DNA of 64,000 bases from Drosophila miranda (Eukaryota > Arthropoda > Insecta > Diptera > Drosophilidae): the NCBI RefSeq assembly GCF_003369915.1, contig NC_046675.1, forward strand, positions 21,824,001 through 21,888,000. Direction: 5' to 3'. Shown here one piece after another: positions 25,179 through 35,559 of this stretch. Position 1 is the stretch's first letter. Every line of letters starts with the position of its first letter. A program made the position numbers and the translations under genes. The notes below the pieces were generated by a model. The model searched no databases and was not told the DNA's origin. It saw nothing but the letters and a program-made list of their open reading frames with translations.

Positions 25179-25899
25179 ATGGCATTCAAGGTGAGCTCTC
25201 CTCATATTGGAGCTCCTCCTGGAAACGATCTAATGAGTCCCTCTGTTTCAGTTCGTCTTCGCCCTCGCCTTCGTGGCCGTTGCCAGCGCCGGATACGCCG
25301 TTCCCCAGGTCTACCACGCCGGCCCAGCGGTGGCCACCTATGCCCATGCCGCGCCCGTGGCCGTCGCCCAGAAGGTTGTGGTGAAGGCCGCCGAGGAATA
25401 CGATCCCCATCCCCAGTACCGTTTCTCCTACGGAGTCGATGACAAGCTGACCGGCGACAACAAGGGACAGGTGGAGGAGCGCGACGGAGATGTCGTCCGC
25501 GGAGAGTACTCCCTGATCGATTCCGATGGATACAAGCGCACCGTCCAGTACACCGCCGACCCCATCAATGGATTCAACGCCGTCGTCAACCGCGTGCCCC
25601 TCGAGCATGTCAAGACTGTTGTAAAGACCGTCGCCGCTCCCGCTGTTGCCCACTATGCTGCCCCCGCTGTTGCCCACTATGCTGCCCCCGCTGTGGTCAA
25701 GACCGTGGCTCCCGCCTACCACACCTATGCCGCCCCAGCTGTCGTCAAGACTGTGGCTCCCGCTTACCACACCTATGCTGCCCCAGCTGTCGTCAAGACG
25801 GTTGCTCCCGTGGCCCACTATGCCGCTCCCACCCACTACGCAACTCCCGCTGCCACCTACACCTCCTACGCCGCCCCCGCTGTCGCCTACCACCACTAA
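25179..25899 (+). CDS. Ccp84Ab: RR-2 cuticle protein, Ccp84Ab-like, mosaic
   Basis: Secreted chitin-binding cuticle protein. Exons are 25179–25190 (MAFK) and 25252–25899 with a 61-bp intron; 219 residues. The signal peptide ([14 protein letters not shown]) and first half of the RR-2 domain ([17 protein letters not shown]) are nearly identical to Ccp84Aa. From about 25468 on ([20 protein letters not shown], then [17 protein letters not shown] and the [14 protein letters not shown] tail) it is nearly identical to Ccp84Ad at 31701–32132, on the other strand. The switch falls inside the chitin-binding domain, and the match to Ad runs on into 3' flanking DNA. This is what ectopic gene conversion from Ad (or the reverse) would leave. 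The probable poly(A) signal is CATAAA at 25997–26002. The name rests on the position next to Aa and the shared 5' half. Confidence 0.85.
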
Positions 25900-26759
25900 A
25901 TTCCATCCCAGCCATACCCCATATCCATACCCATACCCATACCCCTTCTTGTTATAGTTATAAGAATGCCCCCTAAAAATACACAAATATTTTCCACATA
26001 AAGAGTGTCTTTTTCTGTTCAACGACATCCGCTTTTAAGGATCAATGCAGCCTCAGGCACAGGTCAAGTCCGATTGGAGCTGGCAATTTAATTGAATTGG
26101 ATTTAGTGCGGTTCATTAGGGCTCCACTCCATTCCATTGCCAATTAATTTGGCTGCGACATTGAAATTCCGAACTCCAATGGAGTTTCTTTTTCTTTCAA
26201 TTATTCCGTTTACTACTCCATTTGCTACACCCGCAACGATTTCGATTCGATTCGGCTCTGCTCTGGAAATTGACCAATCCTATCAGCAATCAATAAATCA
26301 TAACAAACTTAGATCTACTATTCATACAACTATGTCACGGATATATCTAGTATTCTGGTATATTCTGAGGCAGATCGAAGCACGTGGTCATCAGCTTCCG
26401 GTTAGTGCTTGGGTAATTCTCCAATTGTATCTAACGGATTGAAAGTGCCGGCTTTTCCAGCGTCAAGTTCAATTCCAATTCATGTTTCTATCATGACGTG
26501 GGGGATTCAGTTGCTCAGGAACTGGTTTGACTAGCGGTCAGACGTACGCCAGACAAGATCGAATCTCGAATGGTTCCTATAATCCCATTTGTCGATAGCT
26601 AGGTAATGATTTCGGCCCCACTCCAATAGAAGTAACAAATTCGTTAATTAAAACATTGTATTTGAAAGTGAAATACATGAACTAAAGTTGAAGTAAACTG
26701 AATTGAAAGCGAAATTGAAACGGACACAGAAGCGGCCTTAAGGGGTCATTGATTCTTGG
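25468..26759. repeat. Inverted repeat, outer left arm
   Basis: This 1.29-kb segment is repeated in inverted orientation at 30827–32132 (1.31 kb). It covers the 3' two thirds of Ccp84Ab exon 2 and about 860 bp of downstream flank. Aligned by eye the arms differ by scattered substitutions and small indels (for example ATAAAG inserted near 31660, and a few bases near 26310). Identity looks to be in the mid-90s per cent; this is an estimate, not a computed value. Confidence 0.85.
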
Positions 26760-26898
26760 GTAGATTCAGGAGATTTGAGGTACCTTTTTTTGTGCGTCCA
26801 AGAAATAGTTTCAATTGGCTCTTTTGCACTAACATAATGCTCTAAATTTTATTTTTTAAGCTCTAATGAGCTTTCAATAAAATTCTTTTGCCTTCAAA

Positions 26899-27203
26899 CG
26901 AATGGGGAATATTTCATTACATCATTTGGCAGAGAGTTGAGTCACTTTCCTACCACTTTGACCATGATCGAGCACTTATCTATGCCGCAGTAATAGCTGT
27001 AATGCAAAGAGAGAAAAGCTTCAATCCAAAAGCTCGAAATGGTATAGGTATTGATATGGGTATGGGTATGGTGACCATACCACTTTTGTGGGTCATTCGC
27101 CAAAGGGGAGGATAGAGTAGGAGATGGAGGTGTGTCTCTCTTTCTGCCTCCGTATGTGTGTACGTGTGTCTGTGTGTCAAGTGCAATGCTGGGCATCGAT
27201 CAA
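26899..27203. repeat. Inverted repeat, inner left arm
   Basis: This 305-bp segment matches 29815–30127 in inverted orientation, with shared stretches such as GGAATATTTCATTACATCAT and AGTGCAATGCTGGGCATCGA. It is visibly more diverged than the outer arms, with several indels around 27050–27170. No gene lies in it. Confidence 0.8.
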
Positions 27204-27637
27204 AGTGGGATTTATTGGGTTACTTACATGACTAGAGAGTACTGCAGCACCGTAGCCCCGTCCCCGATCCGATCCAAGTCCCGGCCCTGATCGCAAGCAA
27301 GTTGCTCGCCTAAGTCTTTTGTTTGTAACGGGCTTTTGTAGTTGCTCTTAGCGTTTTGTCCGCTTATTCGTCTGTCCGTCTAAGTGTCCGCCAGTCCGTC
27401 GTCCGTTCGTTCGTGTGTCCGTCCGCGGTTCATTCATAACAATAGCAAAATGGGTGTGACTCGTGGGTGCAAATCGCTGGGGGAAGAGCGAAAGAGAGGC
27501 AGACATGCAAATGAATTAAGATTGAAGTGATTTCTGTAAGCCAAAAAAACGTGAAAAAGTGAAAGAAAGGCCAGGAGAGACAATGGCCAAATGATGAGGT
27601 CTCGTTGCTGGGTTGCTGCTGCCACGAAAATTTCGTC

Positions 27638-27645
27638 TATAAATA
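27638..27645 (+). promoter_or_regulatory. Ccp84Ac: TATA box of Ccp84Ac
   Basis: TATAAATA 107 bp upstream of the Ccp84Ac ATG. The start site is expected near 27669. Confidence 0.65.
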
Positions 27646-27744
27646 CAAATGCAGCGCCGAATGGATTATTATTCAAGGCACACACTCCACAGAAGGAGGA
27701 CAAAGTTTCGCTTCTTTTGCCCAATAACCTTAAACACTCGCAAA

Positions 27745-28525
27745 ATGGCTTTCAAGGTGAGTTGGTAGCTGATGTAACGCCTCTTTTGGCTTGGTAACAA
27801 TCCCAAAAATCCCACAATATCTAATCGTCTTCTGCTCACAGTTGGTCGCACTCGTCTCCTGCTGCCTGGCAGCCGTATCCGCTGGCATCATTCAACTGGA
27901 GCATCACGAACAGCAGCAGCCACAACATGTCCTGTATCAGGCTCAGCCCCAGCACCAGCCCCAGCATGTGCTCTACCAGAAGGCTCATGATATCCATGCC
28001 CACGGACACGAGGTCTACCCGGATGATCCCCATCCCAAGTACAACTTTGCCTACGACGTGCAGGATGCCCTCTCCGGAGACTCCAAGAGCCAGTCAGAGT
28101 CCCGCGACGGAGATGTGGTCCAGGGCGAGTACTCGCTGGACGATGCAGACGGTTTCCGCCGCACTGTGAAGTACACCGCTGACTCGGTCAACGGATTCAA
28201 TGCCGTCGTCCATCGCGAGCCTCTGGCCCATGTGCACAACAAGGTAGTGGCTGCTCCGGCTGCCGTTCAATACCACCATGCACCGACTGCTGTGATCAAG
28301 ACGCCCGTGTCTTATGCCGCTCCGGCTCCCACTTATGCGGCACCCACCTATGCTGCTCCAGCGTACACCGCTCCCGCTTACACTGCCCCCGCCTACACCT
28401 CTCATCATGAGCAGCAGCAGCAGCTGCAGCAGGAGCAGGAGCACCAGCATCACTATGCCACATACGAGACTCCCGCCCCCGCCCATGCTGCCCATGAGGC
28501 CCATGAGTATTACCATCACCAGTAG
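27745..28525 (+). CDS. Ccp84Ac: RR-2 cuticle protein, Ccp84Ac-like
   Basis: Secreted chitin-binding cuticle protein. Exons are 27745–27756 (MAFK) and 27842–28525 with an 85-bp intron; 231 residues. The signal peptide is [19 protein letters not shown]. Unlike the others it has an extra His/Gln-rich stretch before the RR-2 domain ([17 protein letters not shown], then [14 protein letters not shown]). The domain reads [18 protein letters not shown] to [10 protein letters not shown]. The tail has [15 protein letters not shown] repeats, then a Gln/His-rich end (EYYHHQ). This His/Gln-rich layout is how I recognise Ac. It sits in the centre of the inverted repeat, so it was not part of the duplicated arms. 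AATAAA is at 28646–28651. Confidence 0.88.
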
Positions 28526-28651
28526 GAGATCCTCCCTTCCTAGAGATCTGACAAGCGAAAGTATTATCTTGCATCCATTCCATTCTGATCTATCATTTTC
28601 CACATTAATTTAGTTCTGTTGATTAGTTATATTGTACATATTTTGAATAAA

Positions 28652-29814
28652 CTTTGATGAATGCCTAAAAACTTTAAATTCCAATACATTTATGAAGGTT
28701 GAAAGTATATAAATATCATGGGTATACACAGTGAAATAATGTCCAGAGTCCGCTTTGAATTTTCCTAAATATATCAGGATTCGGTTCGGGATTTTGTACT
28801 TAAACAAAAATTCAAACAATTTTATTATTATTAGGATTACTTACACATAAACTCAGAATGAAAATCAAAATCAAGGTTGTACAAATATGTATCCCCGACA
28901 TATCTAATCCCCAAACAACAAACATGACTGGTAATATAATAAATCCAAAATCCAAAATGACAATCAAATCTCAAAGATTAGACACATTCCATTGGCAAAC
29001 AAATAATCATACACAGAACACACGCTTCTTAAGTAATCCTTAAAATCAAAACAAAAATTTGTATCCAAACATATTCCAAATGATATGTGCGTAATGTGAG
29101 AGAACAATTGGCATTAATTTAATGATGTGTGAGATTTACATATTAAGCACCGCGACAGTGTTTCCCGATTGGTCATGATTCAATGCGAATTTTTCTGTTG
29201 CCGCAGCTCCACATTCGAAGACCGGTTTTTGTGGGGTCTTGCGGCGGGCGGTCTGGTTTGCCAAAATATCCGGTAGCAGCAATAGCACTTTTTGCAATTT
29301 TAATGTCGCACACAAATTGAATGTCAAATTATTTGAGGCATACCATGCTACCATACGCGGGACGCGGGTATTGGCTCTGATATCAGTTTCAGTTGGCGGC
29401 CAAGCAAGTCCGGCAACGACTTGGTGTATGGACTCTGACTCGATCTTGAGGTATGTCCAATTGCAAGACAAGACATAATTTGCTCCACATTCCCACACAA
29501 AGGTCTAACGCAACCACATTAGCGGCCAAATGCCGGTTCGCCCTCGATGCTCTCGGCCTTTCGCTCCTCAATTGTGTGGCTTTAGCTTTGGCTGTGGCCT
29601 GTGGCCTGTGGCTTTGGCAATGCGAGTGGATCGAGTGCTCTGCTCTGGCACTTGGTGGGACAATAATGGACAGCTTATTGTACGAAAGTATAAATATCGT
29701 AGAACACAATTTGAGATAAGTTAAAGTTGAAGACGGTTTCTTAATTTCAACGAATTAAATAGAAGACTTAAGCAAGGAACTAATGACAGGGACTTCGATC
29801 GAATCGATAAGAGC
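28652..29814. other. Intergenic DNA downstream of Ccp84Ac
   Basis: About 1.2 kb without a supported gene. A 120-codon minus-strand frame (29136–29498) and overlapping frames on both strands are open over 29140–29720, but no signal peptide, splice structure or family motif is visible. Confidence 0.5.
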
Positions 29815-30127
29815 TTGATCGATGCCCAGCATTGCACTTGACACACAGATACACACAGACAGAGACGAAGATCTATTTGTAGATAGACACACCTCCATCT
29901 CCGTCTTCCCTTTGGCGAATGATACAAAAAAGTTGCCTGCTCACCTTGCTCATATCCATACCCATTCGGAAATAAAACCCACACCATTTGGAGCTTTCGG
30001 GTTGAAGCTTTTCTCTCTTTGCATTACAGCCATTACCGTGGCATAGATAAGTGCACAATCATGGCCAAAGTAGTAGGAAAGTGACTCAACTCTCTGCCAA
30101 ATGATGTAATGAAATATTCCGCATTCG
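29815..30127. repeat. Inverted repeat, inner right arm
   Basis: Inverted partner of 26899–27203. In the left arm only about 140 bp separate inner and outer repeats; here about 700 bp do, and that extra DNA contains the small spliced gene at 30295–30608. Confidence 0.8.
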
Positions 30128-30294
30128 CTTGGCAACGAATGAAATTCCTTTGCAAGCTAATTTCTAGAAGACTAATCCAAGAGATATCCATATTTAAGCT
30201 TAAACCATTTACTTTTAATCAATTTTATGGAAAATTCTTCAGCGAGGGTCTATCAAGGTGCCAGACGGTACCAGAAGGGTCATCCAGCGCAGCG

Positions 30295-30608
30295 CTACTT
30301 CGAGTTCTTATCCTTGGGCGCCCCGAAGTATAGAACCGACCAAGACTTGTCAAGAACATCGTATTCCCTGGGACGCTGGTTGATGCTATTAATGTTGTCC
30401 AAGTGTTATTAGGGTTACGTATGTCGTATGTTTCCCTTCTAGTCCTATGTCCTTACCTGATATCCGAGGTGAATAGGCGGTGTCGATGAAGCTGCTGTGG
30501 AATGCAAACGAGCTTCGGTGCGGGTTTCAGTTGCAAGGCACAGTCGCTATCCGTAGTGTGAAGGTTGCAGTCGTTTGAACCCATTTGTCCGGATTTGGAA
30601 GACATCAT
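30295..30608 (-). CDS. Unknown small two-exon gene, 80 residues
   Basis: Not recognised. Exon 1 is 30457–30608, beginning MMSSKSGQMGSNDCNLHTTD and ending FTSDI plus a split Ser codon. The intron is 30386–30456 (71 bp; donor GTAAGG, acceptor TTAATAG) and exon 2 is 30295–30385, ending VLYFGAPKDKNSK and TAG. Reading through the donor meets a stop at once, so the open frame depends on splicing. The start context AACAATG fits the fly consensus, and TATATAAAA lies 36–44 bp upstream. The protein has no signal peptide or membrane segment and three Cys in the first exon (residues 14, 23, 35); it is basic and is not a cuticle protein. It lies in DNA present only in the right side of the inverted repeat. 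Short intron, size and compact promoter are common in testis-expressed fly genes, but that is only a guess. Both parts are too short for ordinary open-frame cut-offs, so it could be missed in annotation. Confidence 0.55.
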
Positions 30609-30643
30609 TGTTACATAGGTTTCTGTCTCTTAACCAAAAAAAA

Positions 30644-30652
30644 TTTTATATA
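30644..30652 (-). promoter_or_regulatory. Possible TATA box of the small gene
   Basis: TATATAAAA on the minus strand 36 bp before the first ATG of the gene at 30295–30608. If used, the 5' UTR would be only about 10 bases. Confidence 0.35.
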
Positions 30653-30826
30653 TTGAATATGGGAAACAATTACTATCCTGTTAAAAAATTTTTTTTAATG
30701 TGTGTACTGTGTATAGAAAAATCCGACTGTAGGGACAAGGCTAAGTGATATATTCCTTATTGTAAAATTTGGAATACAATTTCGACTGTCAAGGCATTCT
30801 TTTTTATTCCAATCTCGACAATCTCT

Positions 30827-32132
30827 CCAAGATTCAATGACCCCTTAAGGCCGCTTCTGTGTCCGTTTCAATTTCGCTTTCAATTCAGTTCACTTCAACT
30901 TTAGTTCATGTATTTCACTTTCAAATACAATATTTTAATTAACGAATTTGTAACTTCTTATTGGAGTGGGGCCGAAATCATTACCCAACCATCGAAAAAT
31001 GGGATTATAAGAACCATTCGAGATTCGATCTTGTCTGGCGTACGTCTGACCGCTAGTCAAACCAGTTCCTGAGCAACTGAATCCCCCACGTCATGATAGA
31101 TACATGAATTGGAATTGAACTTGACGCTGGGAAAGCCGGCACTTTCAATCCGCTAGATACAATTGGAGAATTACCCAAGCACTAACCGGAAGCTGATGAC
31201 CACGTGCTCCGATCTGCCTCAGAATATACCAGAATACTAGAGCTATATCCGTGACATAGTTATATGAATGCGCTTATGTTATTAGATCTAAATTTGTTAT
31301 GATTTATTGATTGCTGATAGGATTGGTAAATTTCCAGAGCAGAGCCGAATCGAATCGAAATCGTTGCGGGTGTAGCAAATGGAGTAGTAAACGGAATAAT
31401 TGAAAGAAAAAGAAACTCCATTGGAGTTCGGAATTTCAATGTCGCAGCCAAATTAATTGGCAATGGAATGGAGTGGAGCCCTAATGAACCGCACTAAATC
31501 CAATTCAATTAAATTGCCAGCTCCAATCGGACTTGACCTGTGCCTGAGGCTGCATTGATCCTTAAAAGCGGATGTCGTTGAACAGGAAAAGACACTCTTT
31601 ATGTGGAAAATATTTGTGTATTTTTAGGGGGCATTCGTATAACTATAACAAGAAGGGGTATCTTTATGGGTATGGATATGGGGTATGGCTGGGATGGAAT
31701 TTAGTGGTGGTAGGCGACAGCGGGGGCGGCGTAGGAGGTGTAGGTGGCAGCGGGAGCTGCGTAGTGGGTGGGAGCGGCATAGTGGGCCACGGGAGCAACC
31801 GTCTTGACGACAGCTGGGGCAGCATAGGTGTGGTAAGCGGGAGCCACAGTCTTGACGACAGCTGGGGCGGCATAGGTGTGGTAGGCGGGAGCCACGGTCT
31901 TGACCACAGCGGGGGCAGCATAGTGGGCAACAGCGGGGGCAGCATAGTGGGCAACAGCGGGAGCGGCGACGGTCTTTACAACAGTCTTGACATGCTCGAG
32001 GGGCACGCGGTTGACGACGGCGTTGAATCCATTGATGGGGTCGGCGGTGTACTGGACGGTGCGCTTGTATCCATCGGAATCGATCAGGGAGTACTCTCCG
32101 CGGACGACATCTCCGTCGCGCTCCTCCACCTG
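30827..32132. repeat. Inverted repeat, outer right arm
   Basis: Inverted partner of 25468–26759. It covers most of Ccp84Ad exon 2 and its 3' flank. The outer limit of the match lies inside the RR-2 domain coding sequence, at the codons for the start of [12 protein letters not shown]. Confidence 0.85.
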
Positions 32133-32439
32133 GCTCTTGGAGTCGCCGGAGAGCGAGTCTTGGACATCGTAGGCGTACTTGTACTGGGGATGGGGGTCGT
32201 ATTCCTCGGCGGCCTTGGCCAGCACGGGCTGGGCAATCGTCTTGACGACGGCGGGTGCGGCATAGGTGGCCACGGCGGGGGCGGCGTGGTAGACCTGGGC
32301 GGCGGGCAGAAGGCCGGCGTTGGCAGCGGCGATCAGAGCGAAGAGGGCGATGAACTGGAAGGGAAGGGCATTCTGAATGAGGATCTTGGGTCTTTGGTGT
32401 GGTATTTGTGTTCTCTCCTGAGCGTACCTTGAATGCCAT
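31701..32439 (-). CDS. Ccp84Ad: RR-2 cuticle protein, Ccp84Ad-like
   Basis: Secreted chitin-binding cuticle protein. Exons are 32428–32439 (MAFK) and 31701–32354 with a 73-bp intron; 221 residues. The signal peptide is FIALFALIAAANAG after MAFK. The domain starts [18 protein letters not shown] and continues [20 protein letters not shown]. This first part differs from Ab ([12 protein letters not shown] there), while everything after QVEERDGD is almost the same as Ab, including three [16 protein letters not shown]-type repeats and the [11 protein letters not shown] end. The gene is convergent toward Ac across the inverted repeat. The name comes from its order in the cluster (between Ac and Ae, minus strand). 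Confidence 0.85.
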
Positions 32440-32540
32440 TTTGATTGGTTTGTGGTTTGGGGCTTGCGCTGCGGTTGCTGCTGCTGTTGGTTGCTGTGAG
32501 GCGAAGAGTGGACTGTGAGGGCTACTGGGCCAACAGTCTG

Positions 32541-32548
32541 CTTTTATA
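32541..32548 (-). promoter_or_regulatory. Ccp84Ad: TATA box of Ccp84Ad
   Basis: TATAAAAG on the minus strand, with TCACAGTCC about 30 bp downstream as a likely initiator and the ATG about 100 bp downstream. Confidence 0.7.
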
Positions 32549-33424
32549 CGTATATGGAGCAACTTCTGGTAATGGCTGGCAATGGCCACGCTCTCCGCGT
32601 AATTAGTGCAATTCAGTTATGCTAAACGTGGATAGAGAGCAGCGATAGGAGGTGGAAGAGAAGGAGGGAAATTGTAACATTGAAATCGTGCTCTATTGTA
32701 CGAAAAATATCTTTATGTGCTGTCATCGAAATAAATTCAATTTATCCAAGAAATACGCGTATGCACAGGTATTTCTGTGGCTCCGAAAAACCAGTTTTCT
32801 GCGACTGTTAATGAAAGCGTAAATGGGGAAGTGCATTAAAAGTGCATTTCAAGTGCAGGGATTAGAAATGGAAGTTGCAACAGAATATTCTATAAGGATT
32901 ATTGTAAGACCAAATTCGAGGTGTAATTAAACGTTCATATTTATGATATAGTGGTGCATTATTTTAATCTCATTTCGAACTGCAAATCTTTGAATTTTTT
33001 TCTTAATGCTTAAGAAATTTTGAAAATGATATTTGCTAAGGCAAGGTTTTTTTAAGTTTTATATATAATATTGGGCATTGCTTGCATATTCTTCATAGGG
33101 TCGCAAGGGTAGCCCGTCTCTTCTGAAAATCTCCTCCACCCCTAGATCTAATGCCAGTCTTTGTCTTGCAGTTTCAGAAGCTACAAATTTTTGACAAAAT
33201 ACTAATTAAAATTGGATTTGTGTAATCAATAAAATGCAGCTTGGTTTTATAATTAAAGTTTGCCATTTTAAGCAGAACCAAAGAGTTTAAGATGGTGCGT
33301 GACAGTTTTTACAAGCCCCCAGTCCCAGCCCCAGAGGCAGGTGGCATTCGAGGCGCCGCCGCGACAGTGAGGGCACCGCCAAAAATGAATTCCAATTAGG
33401 TGTCATCAATGTCATTGGATCGCG
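32549..33424. other. Divergent intergenic region Ccp84Ad/Ccp84Ae
   Basis: About 0.9 kb of AT-rich DNA between opposed promoters. No other feature is visible. Confidence 0.5.
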
Positions 33425-33431
33425 TATAAAA
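33425..33431 (+). promoter_or_regulatory. Ccp84Ae: TATA box of Ccp84Ae
   Basis: TATAAAA with an initiator TCAGTG at 33459–33464, 34 bp downstream. Confidence 0.75.
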
Positions 33432-33521
33432 TCCAATCGCCCGAGACGGGTCAGACATTCAGTGTTTGGCTTTAGCCCAAGACAGCAACTGCAGTAAATC
33501 CAACTAAAAATCCATTCAAAA

Positions 33522-34246
33522 ATGGCCTGCAAGGTTCGTGTGGATAAAGCGAGGATTAAAACAGGATTATCAGTGTACTGAAATTCCCCATCTCTTCCAC
33601 GCAGATCGTGATCGCTTTGGCTCTGTTCGCCGTGGCAGCCCAGGCCGCCGTTCTGAGGTCCGTCGCTCCCGTGGCAGTGGCTCCGGCACCCGTCCCCGTC
33701 CTGGCCAAGACCGTCGAATTGGAGGAGGTGGATCCCCATCCCCAGTACTCCTACAGCTACGATGTACAGGACTCTATCTCCGGCGACAACAAGGGGCATG
33801 TGGAGGAGCGTGACGGAGATTTGGTCCGCGGCGAGTACTCCCTGATCGATGCCGATGGTTTCAAGCGTACTGTGACCTACACCGCCGATTCTATCAATGG
33901 ATTCAATGCTGTTGTCCGTCGTGAGCCCATCGTCGCCGTGCAGGCTGAGCCATTGATCAAGGCCGCTCCCGTTGCTGTTGCCGCTCCCCTCGTGAAGGCT
34001 GCTCCTGTTGCTGTGGCAGCACCGATTGTCCGCTCTGCTCCGTTGGCCGTTGCTGCTCCTGTCCTTCGCTCTGCTCCTCTTGCGGTTGCCTCCCCCATTG
34101 TCCGTTCGGCTCCGTTGGCGCTTTCCTCTCCCTTTGTCCGATCTGCCCCTCTGGCGGTGGCTGCCCCAGCACCCATCCTGCGCACGGCTGCCTATTCCAC
34201 GCCTTTAAGGTACACAGCCCCTACCTATACCATTGCCAACTTGTAA
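33522..34246 (+). CDS. Ccp84Ae: RR-2 cuticle protein, Ccp84Ae-like
   Basis: Secreted chitin-binding cuticle protein. Exons are 33522–33533 (MACK, not MAFK) and 33605–34246 with a 71-bp intron; 217 residues. The signal peptide core is IVIALALFAVAAQA. The RR-2 domain reads VDPHPQYSYSYDVQDSISGD and ends [10 protein letters not shown]. The tail is unlike Aa/Ab/Ad: it is built of about nine units of VRSAPLAVAAP or VKAAPVAVAAP and ends YTAPTYTIANL. The VELEEVDPHPQY lead-in and this tail match what I recall of Ccp84Ae. The donor is GTTCGT, weaker than those of its neighbours. Only an AATATA-type poly(A) signal (about 34272) is visible. Confidence 0.88.
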
Positions 34247-34874
34247 AATCTGACTTTTGTTTTTGTTAATGAATATAAATTGTGATTGTTATGTTAATTT
34301 GAATGGTTTTCATTGTGGGGTCTTTCTAGAGGTCTTATGGTAGAAGATTCTGAGAGTAAGAAGATCAATTCTTACCTTCCCTCAGAGTCTGGATCTTAAA
34401 AGAATCTCCTTATCATGTTTTACGCTTCGAATTCTATATTGTTTCTCTTCTATTTCTTGTCTAGGTCAGTTCCATTTTGAAACACTCTTTCGGACACTCC
34501 TCTTTTATCTCTTTAAGGTCTCTCTCCTCCCCAATCTACAGATTAATCGGGCAACACAATATCCCACTCAAGGCAGAATAGTGAAAGTGTTCAAAATCCG
34601 CTGAGAGTTTCGCCTATGACACTGAGCCGCAGAGCCCCACATTTGCATGCCCCAAAAGATTGCATAAATTTATATATGTATATATATATATATTTTTCGC
34701 ATTGCGTGGGCCATTGTAATTGCCCCGTTTCCAGTCAATAAATTAATAAGTTAAATAATAAAAAAAATATACAAAAAAAAATGATATCAAAAGTGACAAA
34801 ACTGATTTTTTGGCCAAAAGCAAAATTAATCAATTTCAATTCGCTTTTTTCGAGCTTCGCACTTTTTGCAGGGG

Positions 34875-34882
34875 TATAAAAA
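34875..34882 (+). promoter_or_regulatory. Ccp84Af: TATA box of Ccp84Af
   Basis: TATAAAAA about 109 bp upstream of the Ccp84Af ATG. A separate TA-rich run at 34673–34690 upstream is a simple repeat, not this promoter. Confidence 0.7.
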
Positions 34883-34983
34883 GCAGTGCACGCTGGCCAG
34901 TAAATCATTCCACAGCCTCTCTGTCTTCGGAACAGTTAACGGATACCATTAAACCAACCTCCAAACCTCCCAAATTTAGAGCC

Positions 34984-35498
34984 ATGGCCTTCAAGGTGAG
35001 TGATCCTGGTAGTTTAGGCGGTTTTTCTTTTATTTATTGGCTTCATCCTTCCAGTTCTTCGCTGTTCTTGCCCTCGTGGCTGCCGTTAGTGCTGGTGTTG
35101 TTCCTGTCCAGCAGGTGTACCATGCTCCAGCCCCTGCTGTGGCCTATGCCCATGCTCCTGTGGCCGTCGCCCATGCCCAGCCCGTGCTGGCCAAGCACGA
35201 CGATGAGTACGATCCCCATCCCCAGTACAAGTTCGCCTACGATGTGCAGGACGCCCTCTCCGGAGACTCCAAGAGCCAGGTGGAGGAGCGCGACGGTGAT
35301 GTCGTCCATGGCGAGTACTCCCTCAACGACTCTGATGGCTACCGTCGCATTGTGCAGTACACCTCGGATCCCATCAACGGATTCAATGCCGTCGTCAACC
35401 GCGTGCCCCTCGACCATGTCAAGACTGTGGTGAAGTCAGTGGCACCCGTGGCCGTTGCCGCTGCCCCACTGCCAGTGGCCTACCATCAGCACCACTGA
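34984..35498 (+). CDS. Ccp84Af: RR-2 cuticle protein, Ccp84Af-like
   Basis: Secreted chitin-binding cuticle protein and the shortest of the cluster. Exons are 34984–34995 (MAFK) and 35055–35498 with a 59-bp intron; 151 residues, the length I recall for D. melanogaster Ccp84Af. The signal peptide is FFAVLALVAAVSAG. The RR-2 domain reads [18 protein letters not shown] to [10 protein letters not shown] and is followed directly by LDHVKTVVKSVAPVAVAAAP and VAYHQHH, with no long repeat tail. AATAAA is at 35549–35554. It is in tandem with Ae on the plus strand. Confidence 0.9.
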
Positions 35499-35559
35499 GG
35501 CTTACGGCTCTCATCCTTCCCTCATCCCATAACGAAATATTTTAGATGAATAAATTGTT

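Noticed and set aside
29136-29719. Overlapping 64–120-codon frames on both strands after Ccp84Ac
   Set aside because: No signal peptide, splice structure or family resemblance; probably chance in moderately GC-rich DNA.
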